Assembly (NCBI RefSeq): GCF_007997135.1
Contig: NZ_VORU01000006.1
Location: 62,001-126,000 of the forward strand
DNA length: 64,000 bases
Reading direction: 5' to 3'
Origin: Aequorivita lipolytica
GTDB lineage: Bacteria; Bacteroidota; Bacteroidia; Flavobacteriales; Flavobacteriaceae
Every line of letters starts with the position of its first letter. Positions within the stretch are counted from its first letter, which is position 1. The position numbers and the translations under genes are program-made. A model generated the notes under the pieces. It was given only the letters and a program-made list of their open reading frames with translations, had not been told where the DNA came from and did not search any database. Shown piece after piece: positions 1 through 8,874 of this stretch.

Positions 1-345
1 GAGCGTATAGAAAAATTGGTGCTCCCCTGCTTCTTCCTCCACTTCTACGGTAATATTTTCAGGTGGGTTCACGGTTTCGTTAAGCAGTACAATGGCGCCA
101 TTGTAAGTAACTCCAGTTGCCAAGTTTCCTGAAACGGTAACAACGGGTGCGTTGGGACCATCGCCGTCCAAATCGCGGGTCTGTAAAATAATGGCCGTTC
201 CGCCGCCATTGGGGGCAAGGGTTACCGTGAAAGTAGTAATTACTTCTTCTTCGTTTACTTCCACGGGGGTATCATCATCACTTGAGCACGATACAAATAA
301 TAGTGTTGCAAAAATTGCAGTTGCTAAAAATTTTACTTTTTTCAT
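1..345 (-). CDS. Surface lipoprotein next to TonB receptor (5' part only)
   Basis: The gene begins at 345 and runs off the left edge, so 115 codons are visible. The N-terminus is a lipoprotein signal ending in LFVSC (lipid-bearing Cys20) followed by SSDDD, an acidic stretch typical of exported Bacteroidota lipoproteins. The rest is an extracytoplasmic domain that resembles the family often labelled 'type 1 periplasmic binding fold' in flavobacteria; that name is from memory and not tested. It starts 19 bp after the TonB receptor stop, so it is very probably co-transcribed and acts with it, perhaps as a surface partner in uptake of the same ligand. Confidence 0.8.
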   Translation of the reverse strand, partial: MKKVKFLATAIFATLLFVSCSSDDDTPVEVNEEEVITTFTVTLAPNGGGTAIILQTRDLDGDGPNAPVVTVSGNLATGVTYNGAIVLLNETVNPPENITVEVEEEAGEHQFFYTL

Positions 346-364
346 TTGTTTTTGTTTTAAATAA

Positions 365-2764
365 TTAATAATTGAGTTTAAGGTTTAATAAAAAGTTTCT
401 GCCCAAATCGTCTGCATAATAGCGCAAGCGGTTTAGGTAATTTCTGTAAGAGGTGTTTAATACATTGGTAATTCCAAAACCTACCGTAAGTGTTGATGTT
501 TGGGTGGTTTTAAAATCGATGCTCGTATTAAAGTTGAACAAGTTGTATGCATCGGGCGGTGTACTTAAGTCCACAGTTTCCATAGTTTCAGTCTCTGGAA
601 TAAACACTTCAAAATTGTTATCGGGATATTCGTTCTGGTGGAATACATACTCATTCTGCAATGCCAAGCGTAGATTTTTGAACGCTGGATTTTGATAGAC
701 AATTTCGTTTTTGGTATTTGCGGGCGGTATATTTATCAAGGGTTCATCGCGAGAACGGTCGTACCCTTTTACCAATGAGAACTGGTGGTTGAAACGGAAA
801 TTTTCAGCAAAGGCATAAGAGGCTTCAAAATCCACTCCCAACAGTTGCGCATCGGTCTGTCTGTACTCCCATACTTGAAAATTACCTCTTACTGTTTGCT
901 GGATTTCTGTGGGTTCAATAACGATAAAATCATTAATGGTGTTTATAAAGGGATTTACTGAAAAGCTGAACTTTTCATTTTCACGCTGAAGGGTCAATGA
1001 TACTTTATGTCCCACTTCTGAATTGAAACGCAAATCTCCCAACTCAATACGGGAAGCGGAATGGTGTAAGCCCTCGCTAAAAAGTTCGGAAGGATTGGGT
1101 GCACGGGATGCTATTGAATAATTGAAAAACAGTTTATACTCTACGTTGAATTTGTATGTAGCTCCCAATGTTGCCGAAGGGTTATAAAAATTGAGTTGGG
1201 GATTGGTCAAAATTTGATTGTCCAATTCTTCTACTACTAATTCAGGGAATAGTTCGTCATAATTTCGGGATTCCCAAAAAGAGGTTCGATAGAATTTAAA
1301 AACGTCCATATACGTATAATCAAATCGTCCACCTGCTTCCATAAGCAGATTGTCATTCAAGCGGTAATCTGCTATGGCATATATTCCCAAATCGTATTTA
1401 TCATAATCTGGTATCAATCTGCGCACTCCGGTATTTGGGTCTGCAAAGTTGTTTTGATATCGGGCCATTATACCAGTTTTTAGGTTTATTGCATCGGTTA
1501 AGTGAGAATCCAAATCCAGCATCAGTGTATGGGTAACCAGTTGTAAATCCAACGATGCCTTATCCCTATCTGCACCACGCCTGATATCAAATTCCAAGCG
1601 GTTGTTGTGTTGAAAATCATATTGTAGGCTCAATTTTCCGAAGCTATCAAACTTTTTGAAGCCTTTTATTCGGGCTAAATGGTGCGTTACATCTTGCTTT
1701 GGTTCGTTTATTTGATATGTAAAATCATTGATGACTAAAGGTCTATTGCTATTTATGGCTCTAATTTGGTCCTGTGCACCTCCCAAGTGTGATGCCCTTA
1801 AAATGCCGATTTCATTTTTAAAGAGTGAATAATAAGCCTCTACGCCATAATTGAACCGATTAATGCCCACGAGCAAAGAAGCGTTTCGTTCAAAAATCCC
1901 AGTATTGCTCAACACATAATCCGGTGCTTCAAAATCGCCAAAACGTTTCAATGTTCCTTGCAGGGTTGAATACCATCCGCTTTGATAACTCTTTGTAAAT
2001 TGGGAAGTCATTGAAGAACCGCGCCCATTTGATGCTGCCGTATACAACGTCTTTCCGTAGAGGCTATCTTTTACAGGCACTTTTGAAGCTTCTGCTACAA
2101 TCACTCCTCCCACTGCATCGCCACTATATTGCAATGCACCTGCTCCTTTTATTAGGGTAAGGTTGCCTACGGAATTGACATCAACGTTTGGTGCGTGCTC
2201 TGCTCCCCATTCTTGGTCTTCCATCCGAACGCCATTATTTATAATGACAACACGACTGCTGTGAAGGCCATTAATCAATGGTTTTACAACGGTATTTCCA
2301 GTATTGAGTGAAGAAACTCCGCTCAAACTGTTGAGAGCGTCGCCGAGCGTACCACTGCTAAAGCGTTCCAATTCTTCTTTTGAGATGGTGTTTTCAAATA
2401 TTGTTTTGGACTTGTTACTATAGGCTTTTCCCTCAACGGTAATTTGGTTAAGTTCTTCCAAATGGTGTTCCAGTTTAAAAACTTTGCTGGTATTGCCTTT
2501 AATTTGAACAGTGAAACCTTTGGTCAAGCAGTTTGGGTGCGATACCTGTATGGAATAAGTGTCATTACAAAGATTTGAAATTGTATATTTCCCATCCATG
2601 TCTGTCTGCACAGCTTTCTCAGTACCTGCAACAATAAGGGTTGCGCCTACAAGTAAAGACCCATCGTGAAGGTCTGTTACAGTACCGGAAAGTGTGTTGT
2701 CACAATTTTGTGATATAGATGGAATACTGCTCAATAGCAGCATCAATAGTGCATACTTGCGCAT
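365..2764 (-). CDS. TonB-dependent outer membrane receptor
   Basis: 799 aa with a signal peptide (about residues 1-18), a carboxypeptidase-regulatory-like beta domain (about 25-95, GTVTDLHDGSLLVGATL), a plug domain (about 110-225, with GVRMEDQEWGAEHAP and IKGAGALQYSGDAVGG) and a 22-strand-type barrel ending in the aromatic residue Y799. Such receptors import scarce ligands across the outer membrane using TonB-ExbBD energy. The ligand is not readable from sequence. The His-rich protein 39 bp upstream and the lipoprotein 19 bp downstream suggest a metal ion or metal complex, as for ZnuD-like receptors; this is inference. The length is normal for the family and no damage is visible. Confidence 0.9.
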   Translation of the reverse strand: MRKYALLMLLLSSIPSISQNCDNTLSGTVTDLHDGSLLVGATLIVAGTEKAVQTDMDGKYTISNLCNDTYSIQVSHPNCLTKGFTVQIKGNTSKVFKLEHHLEELNQITVEGKAYSNKSKTIFENTISKEELERFSSGTLGDALNSLSGVSSLNTGNTVVKPLINGLHSSRVVIINNGVRMEDQEWGAEHAPNVDVNSVGNLTLIKGAGALQYSGDAVGGVIVAEASKVPVKDSLYGKTLYTAASNGRGSSMTSQFTKSYQSGWYSTLQGTLKRFGDFEAPDYVLSNTGIFERNASLLVGINRFNYGVEAYYSLFKNEIGILRASHLGGAQDQIRAINSNRPLVINDFTYQINEPKQDVTHHLARIKGFKKFDSFGKLSLQYDFQHNNRLEFDIRRGADRDKASLDLQLVTHTLMLDLDSHLTDAINLKTGIMARYQNNFADPNTGVRRLIPDYDKYDLGIYAIADYRLNDNLLMEAGGRFDYTYMDVFKFYRTSFWESRNYDELFPELVVEELDNQILTNPQLNFYNPSATLGATYKFNVEYKLFFNYSIASRAPNPSELFSEGLHHSASRIELGDLRFNSEVGHKVSLTLQRENEKFSFSVNPFINTINDFIVIEPTEIQQTVRGNFQVWEYRQTDAQLLGVDFEASYAFAENFRFNHQFSLVKGYDRSRDEPLINIPPANTKNEIVYQNPAFKNLRLALQNEYVFHQNEYPDNNFEVFIPETETMETVDLSTPPDAYNLFNFNTSIDFKTTQTSTLTVGFGITNVLNTSYRNYLNRLRYYADDLGRNFLLNLKLNY

Positions 2765-2803
2765 AAAAATTCTTAATTAACATAAAAAATAATTGTTAGT
2801 TTA

Positions 2804-3133
2804 TTAAGAAAAAATAGGCGGTGCGCGTAGCTGTGTATTGGTTATTTTAAAGGAATGGAACTGTAAGGAAGCAAAGTTTGCTTTAATCTTTACAGGAATT
2901 TTAGGTAGTAATAAATTAGGGTATTCGGCTATATCGTAGTTGAAAGATGCCAAGTGAAAATGACAAATATGGCAATCAGGTACATCTTGATGAATGTGTG
3001 TGCTAACTTCGGTGCAAGCAATATGTTCGTGCCCCTCAAAAATATGAAAAAACTGAATGGCAGTGGGCAACATTAAAGCTACAAAGAGCAATAATGCGGC
3101 TATATTTTTGCCAAGCTGTTTTTTAAAATCCAT
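2804..3133 (-). CDS. Small His/Cys-rich membrane protein, first gene of TonB receptor operon
   Basis: 109 aa with one N-terminal hydrophobic segment (about residues 9-28), then a cluster of potential metal ligands: HIFEGHEH, a Cys, THIH and DCHICHFH. The C-terminal third is plain and ends in RAPPIFS. I do not recognise a named family with certainty; comparable short His-rich proteins sit beside metal-related TonB receptors in flavobacteria. It is the promoter-proximal gene of a three-gene operon, so a role in sensing or binding a metal at the periplasmic face of the membrane is a reasonable guess. The membrane segment and ligand cluster are seen; the function is inferred. Confidence 0.7.
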   Translation of the reverse strand: MDFKKQLGKNIAALLLFVALMLPTAIQFFHIFEGHEHIACTEVSTHIHQDVPDCHICHFHLASFNYDIAEYPNLLLPKIPVKIKANFASLQFHSFKITNTQLRAPPIFS

Positions 3134-3156
3134 TGTTTTCTGTTATATCGAAAACG

Positions 3157-3164
3157 CAAAAATA
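3157..3164 (-). promoter_or_regulatory. -7 promoter element for the TonB receptor operon
   Basis: An exact match (TATTTTTG) to the Bacteroidota -7 consensus TAnnTTTG lies 23 nt before the ATG at 3133. No convincing -33 TTG was found at the usual spacing. Confidence 0.5.
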
Positions 3165-3414
3165 TAGAATTATTGCGGAATTATTTTAATAATTACATAG
3201 GAATAAACGTGGGTTAAATTCTTAATGCCTAATTGCCAATTAAATTTACACCCAAAAAAGGTGAAATTACTATCTCCATACAAGTATCTCAGCACAAAAA
3301 AATGGTATCCCTTATTATTAGGGATGCGGGAAAAGGAATTTAGCGAGAACATCTTCCACTTATTTTTGATAGATATTTTATGACCTTTTATATTGAAAAT
3401 AATATTGGCAAAGG

Positions 3415-3440
3415 TGTCCCGTCCAGAAATACGGCTACAG
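3415..3440 (-). repeat. IS3-family terminal inverted repeat (right end)
   Basis: The sequence starts TGTCCCGTCC and lies 13 bp beyond the stop of the transposase remnant at 3454, the expected place for the right end of an IS3-family element. A related copy, inverted, ends at 8759; the two match at 19 of 26 positions by eye. The 3 bases just outside this end are AGG, and the 3 bases outside the 8759 end are also AGG. Confidence 0.6.
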
Positions 3441-3453
3441 GCTAAAATTGATT

Positions 3454-3840
3454 TTACGCTGTTAATTTTTTACCCATATTCGGTGTTTTGAAGTCTAAAG
3501 AGAATTCATCTTTAAGGATACCATTTACACATTCTGCCATTGCATTTCATTATCAGTGGTTCTCCTCGATTATACCGATACCTATCTTTTTTCTTTTGAA
3601 TATTTGAGTGTAGAGACTGCTGAAATACTGTATTCCTCTGCCAGAATGGTATATGAGTCCTTTAATGTTATTAGTTTGATAATTTGCCCTATTAAGAGCT
3701 CTTACGTATCCATTAAGTTCCGTGCTATCACTTAAGACATTACTGACTTTTTTCTTGGAATACATATCTGTTATGAGCGCTAGGTAGCAAACCCTTTTGA
3801 GGTCCTGACATAGGTAATATCTGATTAGACTTACCTATTA
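3454..3840 (-). pseudogene. IS3-family transposase OrfB remnant
   Basis: Reading the minus strand across two frames recovers the C-terminal DDE domain of an IS3 transposase: SDITYVRTSKGF, LITDMYSKKKVSNVLSDS, GLIYHSGRGIQY, KRKKIGI, NAMAECVNGILKDEF, then a stop. At least one frameshift (after SKGF) and two in-frame stops (after EENH) break it. The second catalytic Asp of the usual HSDRG motif is Gly here (HSGRG), and the usual AER is AEC. OrfA and the N-terminal half of OrfB are missing. The remnant is inert. Confidence 0.85.
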
Positions 3841-3905
3841 ACGTTGACCGTTTTTGCTCTTCGCCGCCGCCAAATTTAAAGTGTCTACTCTTGAGGTTGG
3901 CAAGA

Positions 3906-4580
3906 TCAAAGCAGCCCGTGTTCCGAAGCAAATTTATAATGCGAGATGGCATTCCCTTCTATGTTCAATTTTTTAAATATATTGCGACGGTGGGTTTGTA
4001 CCGTAAAGCTGGAAAGAAAAAGTAGGTCTGCTATTTCTTTAGAGTTATGGCCTTTGCAGACCATCTGTATTACTTCGGCTTCTCGTTTGGTGAGATTGTA
4101 TTTCTTTAAAAACTGATCTAAAAAGGTAAATTCGTTTAGGTCTTCTTCGGTTTTTTTTGAAAAGTCTGGAAAAACTTTTTTGCCATCCATCACTTCCAAA
4201 ATAATAGCTGCTAAGCTATCGAGATTGTCCGATTTCAAAATATAACCGTTTGCCCCTGCCATCTCGCACTGCGCTGCCAGTTCTTTTGAAAAATAGGAAG
4301 TAAGAACCAAAACCTGCAGTTTAAGCCCCATGAACTTTATAGCTTCCAATACTTGTAACCCATCTTTGCCCGGCATATTCAAATCTAACAGCAATACATC
4401 TACGTCTGGTAAGACGGTGGACTGCATTAGAGAGTTACCGTCCTTATGGGTTTCCAGGACGCTGAAGCGTTTATTCTTTTCCAGTATCTCGGTAATTCCC
4501 GTAATAATAAGTGGGTGATCGTCTGCTATTATTACCTTTATTTTAGCTTTGGGAGAATTGGGGCCTTCGTGGGTTAACAT
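3906..4580 (-). CDS. NarL/LuxR-family response regulator
   Basis: 224 aa: an N-terminal receiver domain (about residues 14-135) with acidic pair D20/D21, phospho-acceptor D66 (LLLDLNMPG) and the conserved Lys in GYILKSD, then a LuxR-type helix-turn-helix (about 155-215, LTKREAEVIQMVCKG and SSFTVQTHRRNIFKKLN). It starts 37 bp after the stop of the histidine kinase at 4618-6882 and is surely its partner. Targets cannot be told from sequence. The stop lies about 65 bp from the IS remnant, but the regulator is full length. Confidence 0.92.
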   Translation of the reverse strand: MLTHEGPNSPKAKIKVIIADDHPLIITGITEILEKNKRFSVLETHKDGNSLMQSTVLPDVDVLLLDLNMPGKDGLQVLEAIKFMGLKLQVLVLTSYFSKELAAQCEMAGANGYILKSDNLDSLAAIILEVMDGKKVFPDFSKKTEEDLNEFTFLDQFLKKYNLTKREAEVIQMVCKGHNSKEIADLLFLSSFTVQTHRRNIFKKLNIEGNAISHYKFASEHGLL

Positions 4581-4617
4581 GTATTGTTTTTCTATTTATA
4601 GCTTAGGTAGTTTGCTT

Positions 4618-6882
4618 TTATACGGTTTTCTTTTTATGTTTTTTTTTCTCAATGGGAAGTTCTGCCAGAATGAAAGTGCCTTTGTTAGCATCGCCATTTA
4701 TTTCTATGGTTCCATTCAGGTATTCCACATTGCTTTTTAGTATTTTTAAGCCAATGCCCTCCTGCCCTGCATCAGTATTCATTCCCCTTCCATTGTCCTC
4801 TATATAAATAGTTACGGAATCTTCCAATTCTACTATCTGCACTACTACGTGGCTTGCCTGTGCGTGCTTAATAATATTGTTCATCGCTTCTTGTAAGATT
4901 CGATAAACTGTTAGGCAAAAATCTTCACCCCAACTACTTGTATCATCAAGTCCTTCCAATATTTCTTCTACTTTTAGTTTTTGTGAAGTGTTTACCGCAT
5001 TGACCAAATCGTGAATGGCTGCTTTTAATCCATATTTTTCAAGGGCTACCGGCATAAGCGTATGGCTAATGTTGCGAACACTATCACTGATGTCCACTAA
5101 AATCTTTTGTGTGGTATCCAGCTTTTTTTCAGCATTGCTTTCAGTTTTGAAAACGTCGCCCTGCAATTGCTTTAAGTTTAATATAGCTATGGAAAGCATG
5201 GAACCAGCTTCGTCATGAAGTTTGTGTGCTATTTTCTTGCGTTCCTCTTGTTCTGCACTCTTTAGGGATTTGGAAAGGTTTAAACGGTGTTCTTGATCCA
5301 AGTTTACAATTTGGGCTTGGTGGCGCTCCTTCAATTGCTTTCGGCGTAGCCATAGCGACAGGGATAGCAATAAAAGTATAAGCGCAACGCCCCCACCTAT
5401 TATCAAAAACTGCTGCCTAGCAAGTTCCTGTTTTTCCTTTTGAAGCGCCATTTGCATATCGCGCTTTTCCATTTCATAGGCAGTCTCTGTTTTCAGGGCG
5501 TTTACCTTTTCATTTTCAGTGAAAAGAGTTCTTTCCAAATCAAGCTCTTGGGTTTGATAATAGAGCGCTTTTTCAAAATTTCCTTCTTGGGTATATAACT
5601 CTTTTAGGTAGCCGTAAAGTTCCTTCAAATTTCTATTGGAACGACTCTTACCCTTATATATGGGTTCGGCGGCCAAGAGATATTCCTCTGCTTCTTTCCA
5701 CTTTTTTTGTTCCATGGCTGATTTCCCCAGCACTGAAAGTGAGCTTGCTGCAGCCAGCTCTGCTCCTATTTGTTTCCGAAGTTCATAGGCTTTCTGTAAA
5801 CGCTTGTCTGCTTCAGTATAATTTTTAGTGATTACAAGAAAATTTCCATAATTATGGTTTGCAAAGGCAATTCCGCCCGTATCTGAAGCCATTTCAAAAT
5901 AGCGAATGCCTTGAGTGTAAAGCGTGTCTACTCCATCATATCGCTCCTTGGCAATGTAAACCGTGGCCAGATTAACAAGGCTCAAGCCCAGCGATTTATG
6001 GTTAGCGGCCTGTTTGCTCAAGGCAATACTTTTTTTGTAATAGGTAATAGCCTTGTCAAACTCATCACCGTTTCGGAAAGCAATTCCCAGGTTGTTGTAA
6101 ACGCGCAAGAGTCCTGTGGTGTCCTTCATCTTTTCACAAATTCTGATAACCTTAAAATGAAATTCAACGGCCTCATCAAATTTTGAAAGGCGGGAAAGGG
6201 TAATTGCGTAATTAGTATAAAGAAGTGCGAGCTGTTTATCATCATTTATTTCCGCTGCAAACTCCATTGCTTTTTCTATAAGTGACAGGCTTTTTAAGTA
6301 GTTTCCCTGCGAACCTGCTATAATATTATATCTGCTATACAATTCTGCTAAGCGGGCTGCGTCCTGATTTCGGGAATTCTCTTCCAGCTCTATGGCTTGT
6401 TTTATGAGTTCTTCGGCTTTGTTGAAGTTTCCAAAGTTTATAAACTCCCTTCCCAGATTCCCGATAGCTACTGCCCTGCCTTTTTTGTATGAAATTTTTT
6501 CGGCCAACTGTATTGCGAGGGAATCATAGTGAGCGGCCTGCTTGGGTTCTCCATATATAAAGTGAAGGTTGCCATAGGCAATGTAACTGTCCGTTTCCCC
6601 TTCATTATACTTCTTTTCAGTAAAAAATGATAGCGCAGACTCAAGGTCATCAAAACCTTTTTCACGTTCGTTCTTGCCGAACAAAACCCCACGTTTTAAT
6701 TGTAGTTGGGCTTTTTCTGAAGGGATCGTTTCTTTCGCTATCAGCCGTGAAAGACTATCAATTTTATTCTGCCCCACGCTAACAGTTAGCACGAAACACG
6801 CAATTGGTAGGGTTAGTTTTTTTAGAAGTTTAGCGAAAAAATTGGAACTGTTAATTAAGGAGCTGGTTTGGATAAATAGCAC
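4618..6882 (-). CDS. TPR-repeat sensor histidine kinase (HisKA_3 / NarX-like)
   Basis: 754 aa: N-terminal signal segment, a long periplasmic array of tetratricopeptide repeats (about residues 60-440), coiled coil, one transmembrane helix (about 492-512), then a HisKA_3 dimerisation domain with phospho-acceptor H556 (KLHDE) and a HATPase domain (QEAMNNIIKHA at about 664, DNGRGMN, GIGLKI). This architecture is common in Bacteroidota and pairs with NarL-type regulators such as the next gene. The longest frame begins with GTG at 6882; the first in-frame ATG is far inside the TPR region, so a non-ATG start is required. The signal sensed is unknown. Confidence 0.9.
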   Translation of the reverse strand: MLFIQTSSLINSSNFFAKLLKKLTLPIACFVLTVSVGQNKIDSLSRLIAKETIPSEKAQLQLKRGVLFGKNEREKGFDDLESALSFFTEKKYNEGETDSYIAYGNLHFIYGEPKQAAHYDSLAIQLAEKISYKKGRAVAIGNLGREFINFGNFNKAEELIKQAIELEENSRNQDAARLAELYSRYNIIAGSQGNYLKSLSLIEKAMEFAAEINDDKQLALLYTNYAITLSRLSKFDEAVEFHFKVIRICEKMKDTTGLLRVYNNLGIAFRNGDEFDKAITYYKKSIALSKQAANHKSLGLSLVNLATVYIAKERYDGVDTLYTQGIRYFEMASDTGGIAFANHNYGNFLVITKNYTEADKRLQKAYELRKQIGAELAAASSLSVLGKSAMEQKKWKEAEEYLLAAEPIYKGKSRSNRNLKELYGYLKELYTQEGNFEKALYYQTQELDLERTLFTENEKVNALKTETAYEMEKRDMQMALQKEKQELARQQFLIIGGGVALILLLLSLSLWLRRKQLKERHQAQIVNLDQEHRLNLSKSLKSAEQEERKKIAHKLHDEAGSMLSIAILNLKQLQGDVFKTESNAEKKLDTTQKILVDISDSVRNISHTLMPVALEKYGLKAAIHDLVNAVNTSQKLKVEEILEGLDDTSSWGEDFCLTVYRILQEAMNNIIKHAQASHVVVQIVELEDSVTIYIEDNGRGMNTDAGQEGIGLKILKSNVEYLNGTIEINGDANKGTFILAELPIEKKKHKKKTV

Positions 6883-7191
6883 AGTTAGTTGAAGGTTTTT
6901 AAATAAATTATTGAGGAATCATAACTATTTTAAGAACATAAATATATAGAAATCATTAAACTAACCAAAGCCTATGGAAGAATAGAAAATCGCACGCTTT
7001 AAAAAGAGAACCTACTCCTCTCTTTTTAAGGTAAATAGCCATTATTAAAAAGATGAAATTTATTTGAATATATAATTTTAGGAAGTGCCAGTGTTTAGTT
7101 TCCCTGAAGTGTTCAACTATTTTAAAAAAAATGCGACCCTTTAGGAATCGCATTTTAATTAATAATTTTACTAATTACTAATTACTAATTA
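6883..7191. other. Gene-free stretch between kinase and alcohol dehydrogenase
   Basis: These 309 bp are AT-rich and hold no ORF with family features. They contain the terminator of the alcohol dehydrogenase (7124-7156) and most of a 7-bp tandem repeat at its stop codon. The right-hand part serves as leader of neither gene; the kinase promoter should lie near 6900-6950, but no exact TAnnTTTG was found there. Confidence 0.6.
7124..7156 (-). terminator. Rho-independent terminator of alcohol dehydrogenase
   Basis: The arms AAAATGCGA (7128-7136) and TCGCATTTT (7148-7156) form a hairpin that, read on the minus strand, is followed by a run of T. Confidence 0.8.
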
Positions 7192-7196
7192 CTAAT
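7169..7196 (-). repeat. 7-bp tandem repeat spanning the stop codon
   Basis: On the minus strand the unit TTAGTAA is repeated about four times from the alcohol dehydrogenase stop codon onward. Because 7 is not a multiple of 3, the array places stop codons in all three frames. Confidence 0.7.
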
Positions 7197-8247
7197 CGCT
7201 AAGCGAAGCCATATCAATCACAAAACGATATTTTACGTCGGCTTTTACCACACGCTCATAGGCTTCATTGATGTTTTTAATATCTATAAGTTCAATATCT
7301 GAAATAATATTATGTTTGCCACAGAAATCTAGCATTTCCTGGGTTTCTTTAATTCCTCCAATCAAAGACCCAGCTATTCGTTTGCGGCCCATAATGATAC
7401 TTCCACCATTGAATGGCTTAAGAGGTTCTACAGCGCCTACCAATACCATTGTGGCATCTATTTTCAAAAGAGCAATGTAAGGATCCATTTCGTGCCCTAC
7501 GGGGATTGTATTTAAGATAAAGTCAAAGCTACCTTGATGTTTCGCCATTTCGTCATCGTCTTTGCTGATAAGCACTTCGTGGGCTCCCAACTTTTTAGCA
7601 TCTTCAGCTTTTGAAGGCGAAGTAGTAATCATAACTACCTGCGCGCCCAAAGCATGCGCAAACTTTACGCCCATGTGGCCCAAGCCTCCAAGACCAATTA
7701 CGCCTACCTTGTCACCTTTTTTTACTTTCCAATGCGTAAGTGGCGACCAAGTGGTAATGCCCGCACACAATAACGGTGCAGCGCCTGCTTCGTCTAAATT
7801 TTCAGGAATGCGAAGGATAAACTCTTTGTTCACCACTACACTCCTAGAATAGCCACCGTAGGTTTGTTGCCCTTTTAAGTGTTTGTCTTCACTGTTATAG
7901 GTAAAAGTTGCGCCTTTTTCACAGAACTGTTCCAAATCATTTTTACATTGTGCACATTCCTGGCAGGAATCTACCATACAGCCTACCCCCACTAAATCTC
8001 CCTCTTTATGATCTTTCACGTTTTTTCCAACCGCGGTAACGCGACCAATTATTTCATGTCCGGGAACCACTGGATAAGTAGAACCTCCCCACTCGTTGCG
8101 CGCAGTATGTATATCGCTATGGCAAACGCCACAATAGGAGATGTCTATTTTTACATCGTCTTCACCCACCTCCCGACGCTTTATGTCCATTGGTTTTAGA
8201 TTGTCATTTTCGTTTTGTACGCCGTATGCTTTTGTATTTGTAGTCAT
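7192..8247 (-). CDS. Zinc-dependent NAD(P) alcohol dehydrogenase (YahK/CAD type)
   Basis: 351 aa, medium-chain dehydrogenase family. The catalytic zinc site is seen as C42 in GVCHSD and H64 in PGHE; the structural zinc site is the four-cysteine lobe C95, C98, C101, C109; the Rossmann motif is GLGGLGHMGVKFA. It resembles E. coli YahK and cinnamyl alcohol dehydrogenase-like aldehyde reductases, which reduce many aldehydes with NADPH in the cytoplasm. It has its own terminator and no operon partner, so it is likely a detoxifying or fermentative aldehyde reductase; the substrate is unknown. Confidence 0.92.
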   Translation of the reverse strand: MTTNTKAYGVQNENDNLKPMDIKRREVGEDDVKIDISYCGVCHSDIHTARNEWGGSTYPVVPGHEIIGRVTAVGKNVKDHKEGDLVGVGCMVDSCQECAQCKNDLEQFCEKGATFTYNSEDKHLKGQQTYGGYSRSVVVNKEFILRIPENLDEAGAAPLLCAGITTWSPLTHWKVKKGDKVGVIGLGGLGHMGVKFAHALGAQVVMITTSPSKAEDAKKLGAHEVLISKDDDEMAKHQGSFDFILNTIPVGHEMDPYIALLKIDATMVLVGAVEPLKPFNGGSIIMGRKRIAGSLIGGIKETQEMLDFCGKHNIISDIELIDIKNINEAYERVVKADVKYRFVIDMASLSD

Positions 8248-8479
8248 TAAATTTATTGTTTTTTTATTGAATAAATGTGCAGGAAAGAAATCTAATTGAA
8301 AGTTTTTTTGAATTTCATAAAGATATTATAGCAAGTTTCCAAATCGGGTTAAGGCTTTGTTAATAAATTTTGATTCATTCTATGTTTAATACTAAAAAAA
8401 TCATAAAAAACATTTTTGCGCTCTAGATATTGTAAATAAAGTATTAATTTAACTTCACTAACATTTAAATAACAAAACT

Positions 8480-8635
8480 ATGGGTAACATTTTATGGATT
8501 ATTGTAGTCTTACTGGTAATAGGTTGGCTACTCGGATTTTTAGTATTTCCTGCCATTGGCGGAATCATTCACATCTTACTGGTAATAGCAGTGATTATGA
8601 TAGTTTATCAATTACTGACCGGAAGAAAAGTTTAA
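8480..8635 (+). CDS. lmo0937-family small membrane protein
   Basis: 51 aa starting at ATG 8480. Two hydrophobic helices (about residues 4-24 and 27-46) are separated by a short loop with PAIGGIIH, and the end is polar, TGRKV. This fits the lmo0937 (DUF5670) family of about 50-residue membrane peptides. A strong terminator follows within 25 bp, which supports a real monocistronic gene. Members are often stress-linked, but the function is not known. Confidence 0.78.
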   Translation: MGNILWIIVVLLVIGWLLGFLVFPAIGGIIHILLVIAVIMIVYQLLTGRKV

Positions 8636-8655
8636 TACTTAACCTTCTTATTTTT

Positions 8656-8693
8656 AAAAAAGGCTTCTAGATTAATTTTTGGAAGTCTTTTTT
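8656..8693 (+). terminator. Terminator of the lmo0937-type gene
   Basis: AAAAGGCTTC pairs with GAAGTCTTTT (one G-U), followed by TTTT. Confidence 0.75.
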
Positions 8694-8733
8694 ATTGTAA
8701 CCTCCTACTTCATTAGATATTATTTCACTTAAA

Positions 8734-8759
8734 CTGTATAGTTATTTTAGGACGGGTCA
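8734..8759 (+). repeat. IS3-family terminal inverted repeat (left end, solitary)
   Basis: Read on the minus strand this begins TGACCCGTCCTAAAATAACT, a form typical of IS3-family left ends in Bacteroidota, and matches the end at 3415-3440 at 19 of 26 positions in inverted orientation. No orfA or other IS sequence lies directly inside it. The flanking triplet outside is AGG, the same as at the other end. Confidence 0.55.
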
Positions 8760-8874
8760 AGGAGGGGCCATTTAAATAGATACTCCATAGATAAGCCATA
8801 GATAAGTCATTAGAATGTAAGAAAACACTTCTATTTTCCTACAAAATAAAAATCCCATAAAACTTCACGCAAAT

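Noticed and set aside
3170-3352. 60-codon minus-strand frame upstream of the TonB operon
   Set aside because: Composition is unlike a folded protein, it has no recognisable motif and lies in an AT-rich promoter region next to IS debris.
6956-7153. 65-codon minus-strand frame between kinase and dehydrogenase
   Set aside because: It overlaps the dehydrogenase terminator and has no motif or promoter element.
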